Shown here one piece after another: positions 14,951 through 25,281 of a stretch of DNA of 33,637 bases. A model generated the notes under the pieces. The model was not told the origin of the DNA. It saw only the letters and a list, made by a program, of their open reading frames with translations, and did not search any database. Position 1 is the stretch's first letter; each line of letters opens with the position of its first letter. The position numbers were made by a program, and so were the translations under genes. The stretch comes from Nitrosomonadales bacterium (GTDB lineage: Bacteria; Pseudomonadota; Gammaproteobacteria; Burkholderiales; Gallionellaceae): the NCBI GenBank assembly GCA_016234685.1, contig JACRAT010000037.1:1-33637 (forward strand). Reading direction: 5' to 3'.

Positions 14951-16000
14951 ATGCGCCATATTCTGTTGCTCCCAGCCATCTTGGCCGTGTCGGCTTGCGG
15001 AAAATCCGAGCCGCCGCCCGAGCCTATCCGCCCGGTGAAAGTCTGGCAGGTCGGGATGCAGTCCAGTGCTTCCGGCTTCGAGTTACCCGGCGAGGTGCGC
15101 GCCCGCCGTGAGAATCCGCTGGCCTTTCGCGTCGGTGGCAAAGTCGTCGAATGCCGTGCCGATCTGGGGACAACGGTTAAGCGCGGCCAAGTGCTGGCGC
15201 GTTTGGAAGGGGAGGATTACCGGCTGGTTTCGCAATCCGGCGCGGCCAGTGTGGCCGAGCTGAAGAGCACGGCGGTGTTCGCTGATGCCGAGCTGGCGCG
15301 CTACCGCACCCTGCGTGAAAAAGGCTTCGTCTCAGCTGCCGTGCTGGATCAAAAGAAGGCGGCGGCAGACGCGGCGCGCGCCAAGCTGGAGGCGATGCAA
15401 TCGACCAACGCTGCGCAGAATCGCCAGTTGGGCTACACCGATCTGGTGGCGGACAGCGACGGAGTGCTGACGGCGGCGGACTGTAATCCGGGGCAGGTGG
15501 TGGCGGTGGGGCAGCCGGTGTTCCGTCTGGCTCAGGGCGCGCAGCGTGAGATCGAAGTGCATGTGCCGGAGTCACAAGTGACTCACCTTAAAGGTGCGAG
15601 TTACAACGTCGGTCTCAACGCTGCTCCCGAAAAACTTTATCGCGGCACGCTGCGGGAGCTGGCCGCCGCAGCCGATCCTGCCTCACGCACTTATGCCGCA
15701 CGCATCGTGCTCGACGCGCCGGATGCCGCGTTGCGCCTAGGTATGAGCGCCAGCGTGCAGGTGAGTGGCAAGAGCGACAAGGGTTTGCGTCTGCCGCTGT
15801 CTGCCGTGACTGGCCGCGACGGTCAGCCCAAGGTGTGGAAGCTGGACAAAAGCAGCGCCGTGCATGGCGTGGCGGTGACGCTGGGCGAGATCGAGGGCAA
15901 CGAGGTGCGTGTGGCAGGTGGATTGTATGTCGGCGACCAAGTGGTGGTGGCCGGGGCGAACCTGCTGCGCGAAGGTCAAGTGGTGAGGCCGTTGAAATGA
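14951..16000 (+). CDS. RND efflux periplasmic adaptor lipoprotein (349 aa)
   Basis: The membrane-fusion subunit that links an inner-membrane RND pump with an outer-membrane channel. MRHILLLPAILAVSAC is a lipoprotein signal with lipobox VSAC (Cys16). The following VKVWQVG and RVGGKVVECRADLGTTVKRGQ are the beta-barrel/lipoyl (biotinyl-like) half; LKSTAVFADAELARYRTLREKGFVSAAVLDQKKAAADAAR is the alpha-hairpin region, after which the second lipoyl half and beta-barrel return. I use ATG 14951 because GAGGGAT sits at good distance; ATG 14936 overlaps the tetR stop and is the alternative. No outer-membrane TolC-type gene follows, so the partner must be encoded elsewhere. Confidence 0.94.
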   Translation: MRHILLLPAILAVSACGKSEPPPEPIRPVKVWQVGMQSSASGFELPGEVRARRENPLAFRVGGKVVECRADLGTTVKRGQVLARLEGEDYRLVSQSGAASVAELKSTAVFADAELARYRTLREKGFVSAAVLDQKKAAADAARAKLEAMQSTNAAQNRQLGYTDLVADSDGVLTAADCNPGQVVAVGQPVFRLAQGAQREIEVHVPESQVTHLKGASYNVGLNAAPEKLYRGTLRELAAAADPASRTYAARIVLDAPDAALRLGMSASVQVSGKSDKGLRLPLSAVTGRDGQPKVWKLDKSSAVHGVAVTLGEIEGNEVRVAGGLYVGDQVVVAGANLLREGQVVRPLK

Positions 16001-16049
16001 GGACGTGCGGTCGGTTGACGGGTAAGTTCGCACAAGGAGTCCTTCCAGC

Positions 16050-19000
16050 ATGAACTCCCGCTTCAACTTCACCGAGTTAGCCTTGCGCCAGCGTGAGCTG
16101 GCTTGGTTCTTCATCGTGCTGATCGGCATCGCCGGGGTGCTGTCCTATTTCAAGCTCGGTCAGCGCGAAGACCCAGACTTCACTTTCCGGGGCATGGTGA
16201 TCCGCACCATCTGGCCGGGCGCGACCACCTCGCAGGTGGACGAGCAGGTGACGGCTCGCATCGTCAAGAAATTGCAGGAAGTGCCTTACTACTTGGAGAC
16301 TTTCAGCTACTCGCGCAACGGCGAATCCATCGTCATCCTCAAGTTGCAGGACACTGCACCGCGTGCCGAGGTGCCGCAGCTCTGGTATCAGGTGCGCAAG
16401 AAGATCGGCGACATCCAGCACACGCTGCCGCCCGAGGTGATCGGGCCGAATTTCAACGACGAGTTCGGCGATGTGTTCGGCACGATCTACGCTTTCACTG
16501 CCGACGGCTATTCGCTGGCCGAGTTGCGTCACTATGTGGATGTGGCGCAGCAGCGTGTGTTGCGCTTGCCGGACGTGGCCAAGGCCGAGCTGGTCGGCGT
16601 GCAGCCGGAGCAGCTTACCGTCACACTGTCCACCCGCAAACTGGCGACGATGGGACTGTCGCCGCAGAGCATCGCTCAGGCGATCCAGACGCAGAACATC
16701 GTGCAGGATTCCGGGCGGCTGCAAGCCGGGGATTTCTGGGTGCCGCTGCGGGTGCGCGGCGAACTGCACAGCGTGGATGAACTGAAGGCGCTGCCGCTGC
16801 GGGTGCAGGGACGCACCTTGCGGCTGGGTGACATCGCCGATATCGCTCGCGGCTATCAAGACCCGCCCGAGACCACCATGCGCTATGCCGGCAAGCCGGC
16901 CATCGGGCTGGCCATTTCGATGAAGGCGCGCGGCGACGTGCTGCGGCTGGGCAAGGATCTGCACGCCGAGATGGCAGAGCTGCGTGCCGAGATGCCGGTG
17001 GGCGTGGAGTTCGCCCGGGTCTCCGATCAGCCCAGTGTGGTGCGCGAAGCGGTGGGCGAGTTCATGAACTCCTTCCTCGAAGCGGTCGCCATCGTGTTGA
17101 TCGTCAGCTTCGTCAGTCTGGGATTCCGTGCCGGGATGGTGGTGGCGGTGACCATCCCGCTGGTGGTGGCGGCGACTTTTCTGCTGATGCGGGTGTTTCA
17201 TATCGACCTGCATCGCATCTCCACCGGGGCGCTCATCATCGCGCTCGGCTTGCTGGTGGACGACGCGATGATCGTGGTGGAGATGATGTCGCGTAAGTTG
17301 CAGGAAGGTTATGGGCGACTGAAGGCGGCGACTTTTGCCTACTCGGCGACGGTGTTTCCGATGCTGACCGGTACGCTGGTGACGGCGGCGGGCTTCTTGC
17401 CCATAGGCACGGCGGACTCGGCCACCGGTGAATACACCTTCGCCATGTTTTCGGTGGTGACGCTGGCCTTGCTGGTGTCATGGGTGGCGGCGATCTTTGT
17501 CACGCCGCTGGCTGGGTTCCTCCTGCTCAAGGCGCATCCGGGCGAAGGTGAGTCGGCGTTCGACACGCCTTTTTATCGCAAATTGCGCAGAGTGGTGGAG
17601 TGGTGTCTGGAGCATAAAGCGCGGGTGATCGCGGCGACTGCACTGACCTTCGTGCTGGGTGGGATGGGCATGGGGCTGACCGAGAAGCAGTTCTTCCCTT
17701 CATCCAACCGGGTGGAGATGATGGTGGATGTGTGGTTGCCGGAAGGCTCGAACATCCGCGCCACCGAGCGCGAAGCGGCGCGGGTGGAAGGGCTGCTGAC
17801 CGGCAACAAGGATGTCGCCAGCTTCGTGACCTATGTCGGCTACGGCTCGCCGCGCTTCTTTTTGTCGCTGGATCAGCAGATGTATCGCCCCAACTTCGCC
17901 CAGATCGTGGTGCTGGCAGCAGACATCGAAGGGCGCGACCGGCTACTGAAGTCGCTGCGCGAGAAGTTCGACAACGACTTCCCCGGCCTGCGCATCCGCG
18001 TGCAGCGCGTGCCGCTGGGGCCACCGGTGACCTATCCGGTCGAGTTCCGCGTGCTGGGCGCGGACTTGGCGGTGCTCAAACAGTTTGGCGACCAGACGGC
18101 GGAGCTGATGCGTAACGACGCCCGTCTGCGCGATGTGCATCCCGACTGGGGCGTGCAGACGCCGATGCTGCGCGTCGAGGTCGATCAGGAGCGGGCGCGG
18201 CTGGCGGGCGTGACCTCGGCGGACGTGGCGCGCACCTTGCGCTACGCCGTGTCCGGTCTCACTGTCGGGCAGTTCCGAGAGGGCGACCAGTTGATCGACA
18301 TCGTGCTGCGTTCGCCCGCCAATGAGCGCGCCAAGCTGGAGCAGGTCGGTGCCTTGCAAGTTCCGACGATCAGCGGCGGCAGTGTGCCGGTGGCGCAAGT
18401 GGCGCGGCTGCGCTACGTGCTGGAAGAACCCATCCTGTGGCGCAAGAACCGCGACCTGTCGATGAGCGTGCGCGCCGACATCGTGCCGGGCGTGCAGGCC
18501 ACCGATGTGGCGATGGCGCTTAATCAGCAGATGGACGCGCTGCGCGCCCAGCTGCCGCCGGGTTACCGCATCGAGCCGGGCGGCGAGCTGGGCGAGAACT
18601 CCGGCGCGCAGGATTCCATCAAGGCGGGGTTCCCGCTGATGCTGGCGGTGATCTTGGGCGTGCTGATGATCCAGTTGAAGTCGTTGTCGCGTACCTTCAT
18701 GGTGCTGGTCACAGCTCCGCTGGGCATCATCGGCGTGGCGATGGCGCTGCTGGTGTTCAACAAACCATTCGGCTTCGTGGCTATGCTGGGGACCATCGCG
18801 CTGGGCGGCATGATCATGCGCAACACGGTGATCCTGATCGACCAGATCCGCCAGAACAAGATGGAAATGTCGCCGTGGGACGCTGTGGTCGAGGCTACCG
18901 TGCGCCGCTTCCGCCCCATCATGCTCACCTCGGCGGCGGCCATCCTGGCGATGATCCCGCTTACCCGCAGCGTGCTGTGGGGGCCGATGGCCTACGCCAT

Positions 19001-19091
19001 CATGGGCGGTTTGCTGGTGGCGACGCTGATGACCATCTTGTTCGTTCCGGCGCTGTATGCGGCGTGGAACAAGGTGCGGCGCGAGGCATGA
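16050..19091 (+). CDS. RND-family efflux pump inner-membrane subunit (1013 aa)
   Basis: A proton-driven transporter of the resistance-nodulation-division superfamily, usual length about 1000-1050 aa with 12 transmembrane helices and two large periplasmic loops. The first helix is FFIVLIGIAGVLSYF. The proton-relay aspartates are Asp404 and Asp405 in GLLVDDAMIVVEMM (helix 4). In helix 10 the position of the conserved AcrB lysine is Arg924 in GGMIMRNTVILIDQI, a variant I know from several RND subgroups of unknown substrate. The second half contains FMVLVTAPLGIIGVAMALLV. AAGGAG precedes the ATG at 16050. It is the last gene of the tetR-adaptor-pump operon. Confidence 0.96.
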   Translation: MNSRFNFTELALRQRELAWFFIVLIGIAGVLSYFKLGQREDPDFTFRGMVIRTIWPGATTSQVDEQVTARIVKKLQEVPYYLETFSYSRNGESIVILKLQDTAPRAEVPQLWYQVRKKIGDIQHTLPPEVIGPNFNDEFGDVFGTIYAFTADGYSLAELRHYVDVAQQRVLRLPDVAKAELVGVQPEQLTVTLSTRKLATMGLSPQSIAQAIQTQNIVQDSGRLQAGDFWVPLRVRGELHSVDELKALPLRVQGRTLRLGDIADIARGYQDPPETTMRYAGKPAIGLAISMKARGDVLRLGKDLHAEMAELRAEMPVGVEFARVSDQPSVVREAVGEFMNSFLEAVAIVLIVSFVSLGFRAGMVVAVTIPLVVAATFLLMRVFHIDLHRISTGALIIALGLLVDDAMIVVEMMSRKLQEGYGRLKAATFAYSATVFPMLTGTLVTAAGFLPIGTADSATGEYTFAMFSVVTLALLVSWVAAIFVTPLAGFLLLKAHPGEGESAFDTPFYRKLRRVVEWCLEHKARVIAATALTFVLGGMGMGLTEKQFFPSSNRVEMMVDVWLPEGSNIRATEREAARVEGLLTGNKDVASFVTYVGYGSPRFFLSLDQQMYRPNFAQIVVLAADIEGRDRLLKSLREKFDNDFPGLRIRVQRVPLGPPVTYPVEFRVLGADLAVLKQFGDQTAELMRNDARLRDVHPDWGVQTPMLRVEVDQERARLAGVTSADVARTLRYAVSGLTVGQFREGDQLIDIVLRSPANERAKLEQVGALQVPTISGGSVPVAQVARLRYVLEEPILWRKNRDLSMSVRADIVPGVQATDVAMALNQQMDALRAQLPPGYRIEPGGELGENSGAQDSIKAGFPLMLAVILGVLMIQLKSLSRTFMVLVTAPLGIIGVAMALLVFNKPFGFVAMLGTIALGGMIMRNTVILIDQIRQNKMEMSPWDAVVEATVRRFRPIMLTSAAAILAMIPLTRSVLWGPMAYAIMGGLLVATLMTILFVPALYAAWNKVRREA

Positions 19092-19152
19092 TGCTTGCCT
19101 GTGGCTAGGCTTTCCGATTTAATGCGGGCACGATTTTACTGTTAGGTGCGTT

Positions 19153-19728
19153 ATGAAACTTCTGGAATCATTGTTCGAGGCTTCGCTGTGGCGTAGCCGT
19201 TTTGTGATCTTGTTCGCCGTGGTGGGTAGTCTAGTGGCAGGCTTGGTCATCTTCTTCATGGCGACGGTGGATGTGGTGGTGCTGTTCCAGCACGCCTTGC
19301 ATTATGCGGATTCGGAACTGACCGAAGAAGCGCGCAAGGCCTTGCACGACAGCACGGTGACACACATCGTCGAGGTGGTGGACGGCTATCTGCTGGCCAC
19401 GGTGATGCTGATCTTCTCGTTGGGCTTGTATGAGCTGTTCATCAGTGACATTGATGATGCTCAAGGTGAGAAATCCTCCAGCAAGATTCTGGTGATCCAT
19501 AGCTTGGACGATCTCAAGTCGCGTCTGGGTAAGGTGATCCTGATGATTATGATCGTTACCCTGTTCGAGAATGCGCTGCACATGCACTTGGAAACGCCGG
19601 TCGATCTGTTGTCTTTGGGTGGTGCGATCGCGTTGGTGGCGCTGGCTTTGTATCTGACTCACATCGCGGATCATGGCGCTCAAGGCTCTGCCGCAAAGAA
19701 GGGCGACGGGCACGAGGATGAGCATTGA
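19153..19728 (+). CDS. YqhA-family (UPF0114) inner-membrane protein (191 aa)
   Basis: A small integral membrane protein of the uncharacterised YqhA/UPF0114 family. FEASLWRSRFVILFAVVGS at the N-terminus and VDGYLLATVMLIFSLGLYELFISDID are the family signature. Hydrophobic helices lie at about residues 15-38, 77-100, 120-140 and 150-172; the C-terminus is hydrophilic (HEDEH). Function is unknown. It overlaps the TlpA-type gene by one base (TGATG), suggesting co-translation. Confidence 0.9.
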   Translation: MKLLESLFEASLWRSRFVILFAVVGSLVAGLVIFFMATVDVVVLFQHALHYADSELTEEARKALHDSTVTHIVEVVDGYLLATVMLIFSLGLYELFISDIDDAQGEKSSSKILVIHSLDDLKSRLGKVILMIMIVTLFENALHMHLETPVDLLSLGGAIALVALALYLTHIADHGAQGSAAKKGDGHEDEH

Positions 19729-20189
19729 TGCGCTTCTTGGCGGGACTCCTGTTGGCACTGTTGTTGGCGAACGGCGCTGTCGCTGAAGATTTCAAACTGA
19801 CCGATCTGCAAGGAAAAACCCATCGGCTGGCTGATTTTCGTGGTAAATGGGTGCTGGTGAATTTTTGGGCGACTTGGTGTCCGCCCTGCATTGCCGAGAC
19901 GCCTGATCTCATCGCGCTGCACAACGCCCACAAGGATACGGACTTGGTGGTGATCGGCGTGGCGCTGGATTCCACTCTGGTCGCAGTGAAGGAGTTCGTT
20001 GCCAAACACGGGATGACTTATCCGGTGGTGCAGGGCGATTACAAGATGGCGCGACAGGTCGGAGAGGTTGAGGTGTTGCCGACCAGCTATCTGTACGATC
20101 CTACCGGCAAGTTGGTCAGCTATCAGCCGGGGCCAGTGAAGGGGAGCAGCGTCGAGGCGTATATCCGGTCAAAACAGTCTAAGAATTAG
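19728..20189 (+). CDS. TlpA-like thioredoxin (secreted thiol-disulfide oxidoreductase, 153 aa)
   Basis: A periplasmic redox protein. [19 protein letters not shown] is a signal peptide with cleavage after residue 19. The thioredoxin fold has the active site WCPPC with Cys51 and Cys54, in [10 protein letters not shown], and the cis-Pro loop LPTSYLYDP. PxxC/TlpA-type proteins reduce apo-cytochrome c or copper-centre cysteines (family knowledge). The ATG at 19728 is used because it overlaps the previous stop; an extra TTG at 19725 would add one Met. It sits just before the rimP promoter. Confidence 0.9.
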   Translation: MRFLAGLLLALLLANGAVAEDFKLTDLQGKTHRLADFRGKWVLVNFWATWCPPCIAETPDLIALHNAHKDTDLVVIGVALDSTLVAVKEFVAKHGMTYPVVQGDYKMARQVGEVEVLPTSYLYDPTGKLVSYQPGPVKGSSVEAYIRSKQSKN

Positions 20190-20214
20190 TGCGGTACTCC
20201 CGGAGGCGATTCTT

Positions 20215-20223
20215 TGCTATAAT
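20215..20223 (+). promoter_or_regulatory. Extended -10 promoter (TGCTATAAT) for the rimP-pnp operon
   Basis: TGCTATAAT is a perfect extended -10 element. The -35 position has no good match. Transcription would start near 20230, leaving a leader of about 50 bases before the rimP ATG. Confidence 0.65.
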
Positions 20224-20242
20224 CCGGGCCGACGTTTAGAGA

Positions 20243-20263
20243 TGGGCCTTGAGCCCGTTTTTT
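20243..20263 (+). terminator. Leader hairpin with U-tract before rimP (possible attenuator)
   Basis: GGGC (20244) pairs with GCCC (20253) around CTTGA, extended by a T-G wobble, and is followed by TTTTTT (20258-20263). It lies within the leader, about 17 bases before the rimP ATG. The stem is short for a full terminator, but the U6 run suggests transcription attenuation or NusA-dependent pausing. Confidence 0.5.
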
Positions 20264-20280
20264 ATTTGTGGGAAAGAATT

Positions 20281-20709
20281 ATGGCAGATGTGACTAAAGT
20301 CGTCGAAACGACGGTAACTGGCTTGGGATACGAGTTGGTCGATCTGGAGATATCCGGGCGGGGTTTGATGCGTGTGCTGTTGGACAAGCCCGAAGGCATC
20401 ACCTTGGAGGATTGCGAATTGGTCAGCAATCAGTTGACTCGCGTGTTCACGGTGGAAGGTGTCGATTTTGATCGGCTGGAAGTTTCTTCGCCGGGCTTGG
20501 ATAGGCCGTTGAAGAAGGAAGCCGACTTCGTTCGTTTTCAAGGTTCCAAAGCGCAGTTGAAGTTGCGGATGCCCATGAGTGGGCGCAAGAATTTTGTCGG
20601 TATCCTGAGTGGTGTGCAGGATGGCGTATTGCAGTTGGATGTGGATGGTGTTCAGGTGGCGATCGAGTTATCCAATTTGGATAAGGCGCGCTTGGTGCCG
20701 GTATTTTAA
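20281..20709 (+). CDS. rimP: Ribosome maturation factor RimP (142 aa)
   Basis: Helps assemble the 30S subunit. The N-terminal domain has [34 protein letters not shown], and the core holds [21 protein letters not shown], with SPGLDRPL the family hallmark. The C-terminal SH3-like domain ends [13 protein letters not shown]. Length agrees with the family (about 140-155). The frame extends 13 codons upstream, but those residues read through the leader hairpin, so I chose [10 protein letters not shown] at 20281. First gene of the nusA operon. Confidence 0.96.
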   Translation: MADVTKVVETTVTGLGYELVDLEISGRGLMRVLLDKPEGITLEDCELVSNQLTRVFTVEGVDFDRLEVSSPGLDRPLKKEADFVRFQGSKAQLKLRMPMSGRKNFVGILSGVQDGVLQLDVDGVQVAIELSNLDKARLVPVF

Positions 20710-20763
20710 TTCGTGTGACGTGCCGCAGTTCGTGGCGTGCAGTTTGATTTGTCGGAGACGGTG

Positions 20764-22236
20764 ATGAGTCGTGAAGTTCTGTTGTTGGTGGATGCCTTGG
20801 CGCGTGAAAAGAACGTGGACAGGGAGATCGTGTTTGGTGCGCTGGAATCGGCGCTAGCCTCTGCGACTAAGAAGCGTTTCGAGGATGAGGCGGATGTGCG
20901 CGTTAGCATCGATCGCAATACCGGGGAATATGAATCGTTCCGCCGCTGGCAGGTGATGGACGACGAGACTTTCGAGACGCCTGATCTGCATATCAAGTTG
21001 GAAGAGGCGCAAAAGGCCGATCCGGCGATCCAGATGGGCGAGTTCATCGAAGAGTCGCTGGAGTCCATCGACTTTGGTCGTATCGGTGCGCAAGCGGCCA
21101 AGCAAGTGATCTTCCAGAAGATCCGCGATGCCGAGCGCGAGCAGATCCTGAGCGACTTCATGGAACGTAGCGAACATCTGGTTTCTGGGACGGTGAAGCG
21201 TGTCGAGCGCGGCAATGCGATTCTGGAGTTCGGTAAGATCGAAGCGCTGCTGCCGCGCGAACAGATGATCCCCAAGGAAAATCTGCGCGTCGGCGATCGC
21301 GTGCGTGCTTATCTGTTGCGCGTCGATCGCACCGTGCGCGGCCCGCAGATCATTCTGTCGCGTGTGACGCCGGAATTCTTGGTCAAGCTGTTCGAGCTGG
21401 AAGTGCCTGAGATCGAAGAGGGCTTGCTGGAGATCGTCAGTGCTGCGCGTGACCCGGGTTCTCGCGCCAAGATCGCCGTGCGTACCCGCGATCAGCGCCT
21501 TGATCCTATCGGTACTTGCGTCGGGATGCGCGGTTCGCGCGTGCAGGCGGTGACCAATGAGTTGGCGGGTGAACGTGTCGACATCGTGCTGTGGTCGGAA
21601 GATCCTGCAACCAATGTCATCAATGCGCTGGCGCCGGCGGATGTCACCAGCATTGTGGTGGACGAAGAAAAACACAGCATGGATGTGGTGGTCGAGGAAG
21701 ACTGTCTGGCGCAGGCCATCGGTCGCGGCGGTCAGAACGTGCGTCTGGCTAGTCAGATGACGGGCTGGGAACTGAATATCATGACGGTCGAGGATTTCGA
21801 ATCCAAGAATGGTCAGGAGACAGCCAAGATTCGTGATCTGTTCATCGCCAAGCTGGATGTGGATGAAGAAGTCGCCGAGATTCTGGTGCAAGAAGGTTTC
21901 AACACTCTGGAAGAGGTGGCTTACGTGCCGCTGGACGAGATGCTGGAGATCGAAGCATTCGATGAGGCTACGGTCGAAGAACTGCGCAGTCGCGCACGTA
22001 ACGCACTGTTGACCGCAGCGATCGTCAACGAAGAAGAAGTCGAGCACAATATCGAAGACCTGCTGAAGCTGGAGGGTTTGGATGAGGCGGTCGCGCGTGC
22101 TTTGGCCGGCAAGGGCATTGCCACTCAGGAGCAGCTTGCCGATCTGGATGTGGAAGAGTTGGTCGAGATGACCGGTATGGATGCAGAACGCGCTAATCAG
22201 CTGATTATGGCGGCGCGTGCGCCTTGGTTTGCTTGA
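20764..22236 (+). CDS. nusA: Transcription termination/antitermination factor NusA (490 aa)
   Basis: Binds RNA polymerase and RNA to control pausing, termination and antitermination. Domains in order: N-terminal RNAP-binding domain (1-125, [18 protein letters not shown]), S1 (about 135-200, [20 protein letters not shown]), KH1 (about 225-300, [20 protein letters not shown]), KH2 (300-370, [16 protein letters not shown]), and two C-terminal acidic helix-hairpin-helix repeats (380-420 and about 435-490). The acidic repeats are typical of proteobacterial NusA. The frame extends nine codons upstream, but the ATG at 20764 has CGGAGAC as ribosome binding site and the conserved start MSREVL. Confidence 0.98.
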   Translation: MSREVLLLVDALAREKNVDREIVFGALESALASATKKRFEDEADVRVSIDRNTGEYESFRRWQVMDDETFETPDLHIKLEEAQKADPAIQMGEFIEESLESIDFGRIGAQAAKQVIFQKIRDAEREQILSDFMERSEHLVSGTVKRVERGNAILEFGKIEALLPREQMIPKENLRVGDRVRAYLLRVDRTVRGPQIILSRVTPEFLVKLFELEVPEIEEGLLEIVSAARDPGSRAKIAVRTRDQRLDPIGTCVGMRGSRVQAVTNELAGERVDIVLWSEDPATNVINALAPADVTSIVVDEEKHSMDVVVEEDCLAQAIGRGGQNVRLASQMTGWELNIMTVEDFESKNGQETAKIRDLFIAKLDVDEEVAEILVQEGFNTLEEVAYVPLDEMLEIEAFDEATVEELRSRARNALLTAAIVNEEEVEHNIEDLLKLEGLDEAVARALAGKGIATQEQLADLDVEELVEMTGMDAERANQLIMAARAPWFA

Positions 22237-22265
22237 GGCAGACTGAGTCAAGTTAAGGGGTTGCG

Positions 22266-24908
22266 ATGGGAAAGATGAATGTTGCGCAGTTTGCTGGTGA
22301 GTTGGGTTTGCCGGTAGGACTGTTGCTGGAACAACTGCAAGCGGCAGGGGTTGTCAAGAAGCAGGAGAGCGATCCCATTTCAGAACAGGACAAGGCTCAA
22401 TTGCTGACGCATCTGCGTAATGCGCATGGCGGCGAGGGTAAGAGCAAGATCACGCTGACTCGTCGAGAAACGACCGAGATCAAGAAGTCCGATAGCAGCG
22501 GCAAGGCGCGAACCATCCAAGTGGAAGTGCGTAAGAAGCGCGTGGTGGCGCCGGTTCCGGCAGTGCAGAGCGCAGCTCCGCAAGCTGTCGTTGTGATGCC
22601 GCCCGAAGCTCCCGTGCCTAAAGTGCTGGGCGAGCAAGAATTGGCTGCACGTCAACGTGAAGCGATGCTGCAATCCGAACTGGCTCAGCGTCAGGCCGCT
22701 GAGTTGCAGGCTAAGATCGAACGCAACAAGCGCCGCAATCCTGCCGCAGTAGAGGCTGCGCCCGAGGTGGTGGTCGTTGCTCCGGTGGCGGTGCTACCTG
22801 TGGTCGAAGTTGCTCCTGTCGTGCAGGCCGCCGCGCCTGCGCCCGTCGCTCCGGCAGCAACTCCTGCGCCGAGTCTGGCGGACGGTACTTTGCATAAGCC
22901 AGCCCCCCGTCCAGGTGACAAGGTCTCCAAGCCGGTGGTGGTCAAGAAGGCTGCGCCTCCCGCCAAGGCGCCTGAAAAGGCTGCTCCTTCCTGGGATGAG
23001 GCCAACAACAAGAAACGTGCGGCTGCGGCCAAAGCGCCGGAGACCCGTTCCACTGGCTGGAATTCCGGCCATGGCCGCGCACCTCGTCACGATAAGCATC
23101 ACAAGCAACAGCAAGATGCGGGTCAGGCGTTCTCACTGCCGACCGAGCCTATCGTGCGTGAAGTGCTGGTCCCAGAGACCATCACCGTGGCTGAGTTGGC
23201 GCAGAAGATGGCAGTCAAGGCCATCGAGATCATCAAGACGCTGATGAAGATGGGCAGCATGGTGACGATCAATCAGATGCTGGATCAAGAGACCGCGATG
23301 ATAGTGGTCGAAGAGTTGGGTCACGTTGCCAAACCGGCCAAGACCGACGATCCCGATGCTTTTCTGGTGGATGTCGCCGATCACAAGGACTTGGTGCTGG
23401 AGCACCGCGCACCGGTCGTGACCGTGATGGGCCACGTCGACCACGGTAAGACTTCGCTGCTGGATTACATTCGTCGTACTCGCGTCGCCTCGGGCGAAGC
23501 GGGCGGCATCACGCAACATATCGGCGCGTATCACGTGGACACGCCGCGCGGCATGATTACCTTCCTTGATACACCGGGCCACGAGGCGTTCACCGCCATG
23601 CGTGCTCGCGGTGCGAAGGTGACGGACATCGTGGTGCTGGTGGTGGCGGCGGACGACGGCGTGATGCCGCAGACCCGCGAAGCGGTGCACCACGCCAAGG
23701 CGGCAGGCGTGCCCATCGTGGTGGCGGTGACCAAGATCGATAAGCCGGAAGCCAATTCCGAGCGCGTCAAGCAAGAGCTGGTGGTCGAAGGTGTGGTGCC
23801 GGAAGATTGGGGTGGCGATGCGATGTTCGTCGAGGTTTCGGCCAAGAGTGGGCAGGGCATCGACGCGCTGCTGGAAGGTATCTTGCTGCAAGCCGAGGTG
23901 CTGGAACTGCAAGCGCCCAAGGACGCGAACGCCAAGGGTATCGTGATCGAAGCACGTCTGGACAAGGGCAAGGGCCCGGTTGCGACGGTGCTGGTGCAAT
24001 CCGGTACGCTGAAGCGCGGTGATTCCGTGTTGGTCGGTGCGGTGTTCGGCCGCGTTCGCGCCATGCTGGATGAGAACGGCAAGGCTGTCACCACCGCAGG
24101 CCCGTCTATCCCGGTTGAGATCCAAGGTCTGTCTGAAGTGCCGGTGGCGGGCGAAGATTTCGTCGTGCTGGCCGATGAGAAGAAGGCACGCGAGATCGCA
24201 CTGTTCCGTCAGGGCAAGTTCCGCGACGTGAAGCTGGCCAAGCAGCAGGCGGCCAAGCTGGAAAATATGTTCGAGCAGATGGCCGAAGGCGAAGTGCGTA
24301 CGCTGTCCTTGATCGTCAAGACCGACGTGCAGGGCTCTTCCGAGGCGATCGCTCATGCGCTGTCCAAGCTCTCTACCTCAGAGGTGAAGGTCAATCTGAT
24401 CCACGGCGGCGTGGGCGCGATCAGCGAATCCGACATCAATCTGGCGGTGGCTTCCAAGGCCATCGTGATCGGCTTCAATTCCCGTGCGGATGCGGCGGCG
24501 CGCAAGCTGGCCGAGAGCATGGGTGTGGATGTGCGTTACTACAACATCATTTACGACATGGTCGACGAGATCAAGGCGGCGATGTCCGGCATGTTGGCGC
24601 CTGAGAAGAAAGAAAGCGTCATCGGCTCGGTGGAAATCCGTCAGGTGTTCCACATCTCCAAGGTGGGTACGGTCGCAGGCTGTTACGTCACCGATGGTGT
24701 CATCAAGCGTGGTTCGCAAGTGCGGGTGTTGCGCAACAATGTGGTGATCCATACCGGCGATCTGGATTCGCTCAAGCGCTTCAAGGATGACGTCAAGGAA
24801 GTGAAGTCCAACTTCGAATGCGGTCTGTCGCTGAAGGGCTTCAATGATCTGGAACTCGGCGATGTGCTCGAAGTGTTCGAGATCGTCGAAGTGGCGCGCG
24901 CACTGTAA
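22266..24908 (+). CDS. infB: Translation initiation factor IF-2 (880 aa)
   Basis: GTPase that places initiator fMet-tRNA on the 30S subunit. The long N-terminus (to about residue 290) is a charged, Ala/Pro/Val-rich low-complexity region. The GTPase domain starts at about 380, with the P-loop [10 protein letters not shown] at Gly389, switch [11 protein letters not shown], switch [19 protein letters not shown] in place of NKxD, and SAKSGQGID. Beta-barrel and C-terminal tRNA-binding domains follow. AAGGGG precedes the ATG at 22266; Met4 is also possible. It ends overlapping rbfA by one base. Confidence 0.98.
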   Translation: MGKMNVAQFAGELGLPVGLLLEQLQAAGVVKKQESDPISEQDKAQLLTHLRNAHGGEGKSKITLTRRETTEIKKSDSSGKARTIQVEVRKKRVVAPVPAVQSAAPQAVVVMPPEAPVPKVLGEQELAARQREAMLQSELAQRQAAELQAKIERNKRRNPAAVEAAPEVVVVAPVAVLPVVEVAPVVQAAAPAPVAPAATPAPSLADGTLHKPAPRPGDKVSKPVVVKKAAPPAKAPEKAAPSWDEANNKKRAAAAKAPETRSTGWNSGHGRAPRHDKHHKQQQDAGQAFSLPTEPIVREVLVPETITVAELAQKMAVKAIEIIKTLMKMGSMVTINQMLDQETAMIVVEELGHVAKPAKTDDPDAFLVDVADHKDLVLEHRAPVVTVMGHVDHGKTSLLDYIRRTRVASGEAGGITQHIGAYHVDTPRGMITFLDTPGHEAFTAMRARGAKVTDIVVLVVAADDGVMPQTREAVHHAKAAGVPIVVAVTKIDKPEANSERVKQELVVEGVVPEDWGGDAMFVEVSAKSGQGIDALLEGILLQAEVLELQAPKDANAKGIVIEARLDKGKGPVATVLVQSGTLKRGDSVLVGAVFGRVRAMLDENGKAVTTAGPSIPVEIQGLSEVPVAGEDFVVLADEKKAREIALFRQGKFRDVKLAKQQAAKLENMFEQMAEGEVRTLSLIVKTDVQGSSEAIAHALSKLSTSEVKVNLIHGGVGAISESDINLAVASKAIVIGFNSRADAAARKLAESMGVDVRYYNIIYDMVDEIKAAMSGMLAPEKKESVIGSVEIRQVFHISKVGTVAGCYVTDGVIKRGSQVRVLRNNVVIHTGDLDSLKRFKDDVKEVKSNFECGLSLKGFNDLELGDVLEVFEIVEVARAL

Positions 24909-25273
24909 TGCCTAAGGACTTTGCCCGCACCGACCGCATCGCGCAGCAGATGCAGCGCGAACTGGCCGAGATGATCCGGCTGGAAGTGAAAGATCCGCGC
25001 GTACGTCTGCTGACTTTGACCGGCGTCGAAGTCGCGGCGGACTACTCTCATGCCAAGGTGTTCTACACCGCGCTGGATGGGCAGAGTGCGGCGGTGCAGC
25101 AGGGTTTGGAGCGTGCCAGCGGATTTTTGCGTAGCAAGGTCGCTCGTGCCATCAAGTTGCGCGTGGTTCCACAGCTGCATTTTGTCTATGACGCTTCGGT
25201 CGAGCGCGGCGCACATCTGTCGCAACTTATCGATCAGGCGGTCGCCAGCGATCTGATTCAGCATAAGGATTGA
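24908..25273 (+). CDS. rbfA: 30S ribosome-binding factor RbfA (121 aa)
   Basis: Cold-shock-related factor that binds the 30S subunit late in assembly, near the 16S 5' helix. The KH-like fold is recognised by RTDRIAQQMQRELAEMIRLEVKDPRV at the start and LERASGFLRSKVARAIKLRVVPQLHFVYD in the centre, with the conserved YSHAKVFYT strand. Length is normal. The start overlaps the infB stop by one base, giving coupled translation, and truB follows after 8 bp. Confidence 0.97.
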   Translation: MPKDFARTDRIAQQMQRELAEMIRLEVKDPRVRLLTLTGVEVAADYSHAKVFYTALDGQSAAVQQGLERASGFLRSKVARAIKLRVVPQLHFVYDASVERGAHLSQLIDQAVASDLIQHKD

Positions 25274-25281
25274 GTTGGGCC

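Noticed and set aside
20854..22251. 465-codon open frame antisense to nusA
   Set aside because: Entirely explained by nusA codon usage on the other strand.
23133..24356. 407-codon open frame antisense to infB
   Set aside because: A shadow of a GC-biased conserved gene; the His/Arg-rich product is typical for antisense frames.
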